Positions 5,273 through 6,882 of a DNA stretch of 6,882 nt are shown here, one piece after another. Under the pieces are notes generated by a model. The model saw nothing but the letters and a program-made list of their open reading frames with translations. It searched no databases and had not been told where the DNA came from. Source of the stretch: Desulfobacteraceae bacterium (GTDB lineage: Bacteria; Desulfobacterota; Desulfobacteria; Desulfobacterales; DAOWNP01). The stretch covers positions 1 through 6,882 of the forward strand of contig DAOWNP010000132.1 in the NCBI GenBank assembly GCA_030642545.1. Direction: 5' to 3'. Positions within the stretch are counted from its first letter, which is position 1; every line of letters starts with the position of its first letter. Position numbers and translations under genes: made by a program.

Positions 5273-6882
5273 ATGCAGAGCTGCAAAATAAAAGACAGAG
5301 CTGTTACCCTGATTATTTTAATAATTATTTTGCTGCTTGCAGCATGCGGAAGCCCTGAAGAGAAAAAAATAAAGTTTTTAAATAAAGGGCAGGCACTTTT
5401 TGAAAAAGAAGACTATGTAAAAGCCAGATTAGAATTTAAAAATGCTATTCAAATTGACCCCAACTTTTCTGATGCTTATTATATGCTGGGAATGGTAAAC
5501 ATTAAGAATAAAAACCATAAAGCAGCTTTTGGGTTTTTTTCAAAAGCTGTTGCACTTGATCCTGAAAATACAGATGCACATATACAGCTTGGAAAACTGT
5601 TTGTCGGCGGAGGAGCATTAAAAAGAGCCAAAAAACAAATTGACCTTATTTTAAAAACAGATCCTGAAAACAGGGAAGGACTTTTATTAAAAGCATCAGT
5701 TTTGCTTATGGAAAAAAAGAGAGTTGAAGCAAAAAATCTCTTGGAAAATCTTATTGAAAAGGGCATGACAAAGCCAGATGCATACCTTATGGTTGCAACT
5801 ATTCAGGCTGGAGATAAAAATATTAAAGCTGCTGTTGATACAATTAAAAAAGGGATTAAGGCAAATCCTGAATCAGTTCCCCTCCATATTATTCTAACCC
5901 GACTTTATATAGGAAACAATCAGCCTGATGATGCTGTGTTAATTTTAAACAAAATAATAAAACTTGAGCCTGACAAAGCTTCACATAAATTTACCCTGGC
6001 AAATTTTTACTGGAATTCTAATCAAAAAGAAAAAGCTGCTGCCTTTCTGCATGAATTTATGGAATCTGATAAAACTATTGAAAACAACTGGGCTTCTCTT
6101 GCAAAATTTTACATATCAAAAAAAGAGATTAAAAAAGCTGAAAAAGCTTTAAATCAAGGCATCAAATATATTCCTGAAAGTTACAAGCTCAGGTTTATAC
6201 AGAGCGAACTGCATGTTAAACAAAAAAAACTTGATTTTGCCATTAATATCCTTAAAGAGTGTTTAAAATTAGATAAAGACCCCGGCTTACCTGATATTTT
6301 AAGAACAAAAAATGCACTTGCAAAAATATATTTCTTAAAAAAAGAATTTGAAGTATCAAAAAAATATGTTGATGAAATATTAAAAGAAGATACAAAAAGT
6401 CTGGAAGCTCATTTTACAAAGGGAAGAATTTTTCTTGTTAAAGGCGATGGCCTTAATGCCGTTTCTGAGTTTCGAACCGTAGTAAGTGAAAGACCGGAAA
6501 ATATCACAGCCCACCTGTTACTTGCTGATGCTCATCTTCTAAACGAAGAAAAAGAGCTTGCTGTCAATACTTTACACAACGCTTTAAAAATTAACCAAAA
6601 ATCAAAAAAGATATTAAATGCTCTTGCTCGTATTTTTGTAATGAACAAGGATTTTCAGTCTACTGAGAAAAATCTGAAAAAAATAGTAGATTATTATCCT
6701 GATGATATCAAAGCAAGAGTAACTCTTGGAGATTTTTTTACAAGTACAAAAAAAATTGATAAGGCTGAAAAAGTATATAAAAAAATAATAGAAAAAAATC
6801 CAGAAAATGATATCGGTTATTTAAGACTTGCCAGATTATATAGTGTAAAAAAAAATCTGAAAAAAGCAATTTCTATTTTGGA
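5273..6882 (+). CDS. TPR-repeat lipoprotein, PrsT-like (3' end outside window)
   Basis: The frame is open for 536 codons to the window edge with no stop. Residues 1-25 are a lipoprotein signal: basic start, hydrophobic stretch LIILIIILLL, then lipobox LAAC with Cys25. Gly26 at +2 favours the outer membrane over inner-membrane retention. From about residue 33 the rest is a nearly continuous array of about 15 units of 32-38 residues, each ending in an NP/DP-like turn (IQIDP, VALDP, LKTDP, IKANP, IKLEP, SERP, DYYP, EKNP), typical of tetratricopeptide repeats used as protein-binding solenoids. Lipobox, CGSPEE start and repeat pattern resemble PrsT, the PEP-CTERM-system TPR lipoprotein of about 900 residues, so roughly 350 residues may be missing on the right. 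Position just downstream of the exosortase supports a role in surface protein or exopolysaccharide export. A generic TPR lipoprotein is the alternative, so no symbol is assigned. Confidence 0.9.
   Translation, partial: MQSCKIKDRAVTLIILIIILLLAACGSPEEKKIKFLNKGQALFEKEDYVKARLEFKNAIQIDPNFSDAYYMLGMVNIKNKNHKAAFGFFSKAVALDPENTDAHIQLGKLFVGGGALKRAKKQIDLILKTDPENREGLLLKASVLLMEKKRVEAKNLLENLIEKGMTKPDAYLMVATIQAGDKNIKAAVDTIKKGIKANPESVPLHIILTRLYIGNNQPDDAVLILNKIIKLEPDKASHKFTLANFYWNSNQKEKAAAFLHEFMESDKTIENNWASLAKFYISKKEIKKAEKALNQGIKYIPESYKLRFIQSELHVKQKKLDFAINILKECLKLDKDPGLPDILRTKNALAKIYFLKKEFEVSKKYVDEILKEDTKSLEAHFTKGRIFLVKGDGLNAVSEFRTVVSERPENITAHLLLADAHLLNEEKELAVNTLHNALKINQKSKKILNALARIFVMNKDFQSTEKNLKKIVDYYPDDIKARVTLGDFFTSTKKIDKAEKVYKKIIEKNPENDIGYLRLARLYSVKKNLKKAISIL

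Noticed and set aside
5479..5766. 95-codon minus-strand reading frame
   Set aside because: It lies antisense inside the TPR lipoprotein frame, is Phe/Ser-rich as expected for the complement of Lys/Glu-rich codons, and shows no recognisable domain.

Overview
This is an AT-rich window (roughly two-thirds A+T by eye) from a Gram-negative bacterium. The exosortase/EpsI fusion, the PrsT-like TPR lipoprotein, the LAAC-type lipobox and the general codon character fit a low-GC deltaproteobacterium (Desulfobacterota, for example Desulfobacterales). That assignment is an inference; there is no rRNA or other taxonomic marker here.

Layout. (1) Positions 1-489 (+) are the last 162 codons of an FtsK/SpoIIIE DNA translocase: the end of the motor domain, an acidic linker and a complete gamma winged helix. 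(2) Positions 500-1144 (+) hold a Methyltransf_24-type class I methyltransferase whose Shine-Dalgarno sequence overlaps the ftsK stop codon. A weak hairpin plus T-tract follows. (3) Convergent to these, on the minus strand, is a two-gene operon transcribed from right to left: a GT4-type glycosyltransferase (3154-1901), then a GTG-started Methyltransf_11-type methyltransferase (1920-1204) overlapping it by 20 nt. (4) Positions 3155-3676 are a 522-nt divergent intergenic region without a convincing gene. It carries candidate promoters in both directions, two related short palindromes and a 17-bp bulged inverted repeat. (5) On the plus strand, 3683-5215 encodes an exosortase fused to a C-terminal EpsI domain, the architecture of XrtD. 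(6) From 5273 to the window end runs a TPR-repeat lipoprotein of the PrsT type, at least 536 codons, without a stop in the window.

How the genes fit together. The right half is the core of an exosortase protein-sorting system: a membrane transpeptidase-like enzyme that cuts C-terminal PEP/VPLPA-CTERM tails, its EpsI partner domain, and a large outer-membrane TPR lipoprotein. Exosortase systems are typically encoded next to exopolysaccharide genes, and the divergent glycosyltransferase-methyltransferase pair fits that. No sorting substrate (a protein with a VPLPA/PEP-CTERM tail) lies in the window. The ftsK-methyltransferase pair looks like an unrelated neighbouring transcription unit.

The most notable points are the fused, catalytically intact exosortase/EpsI next to PrsT, and the unusually long and structured divergent control region between the two cell-surface operons.
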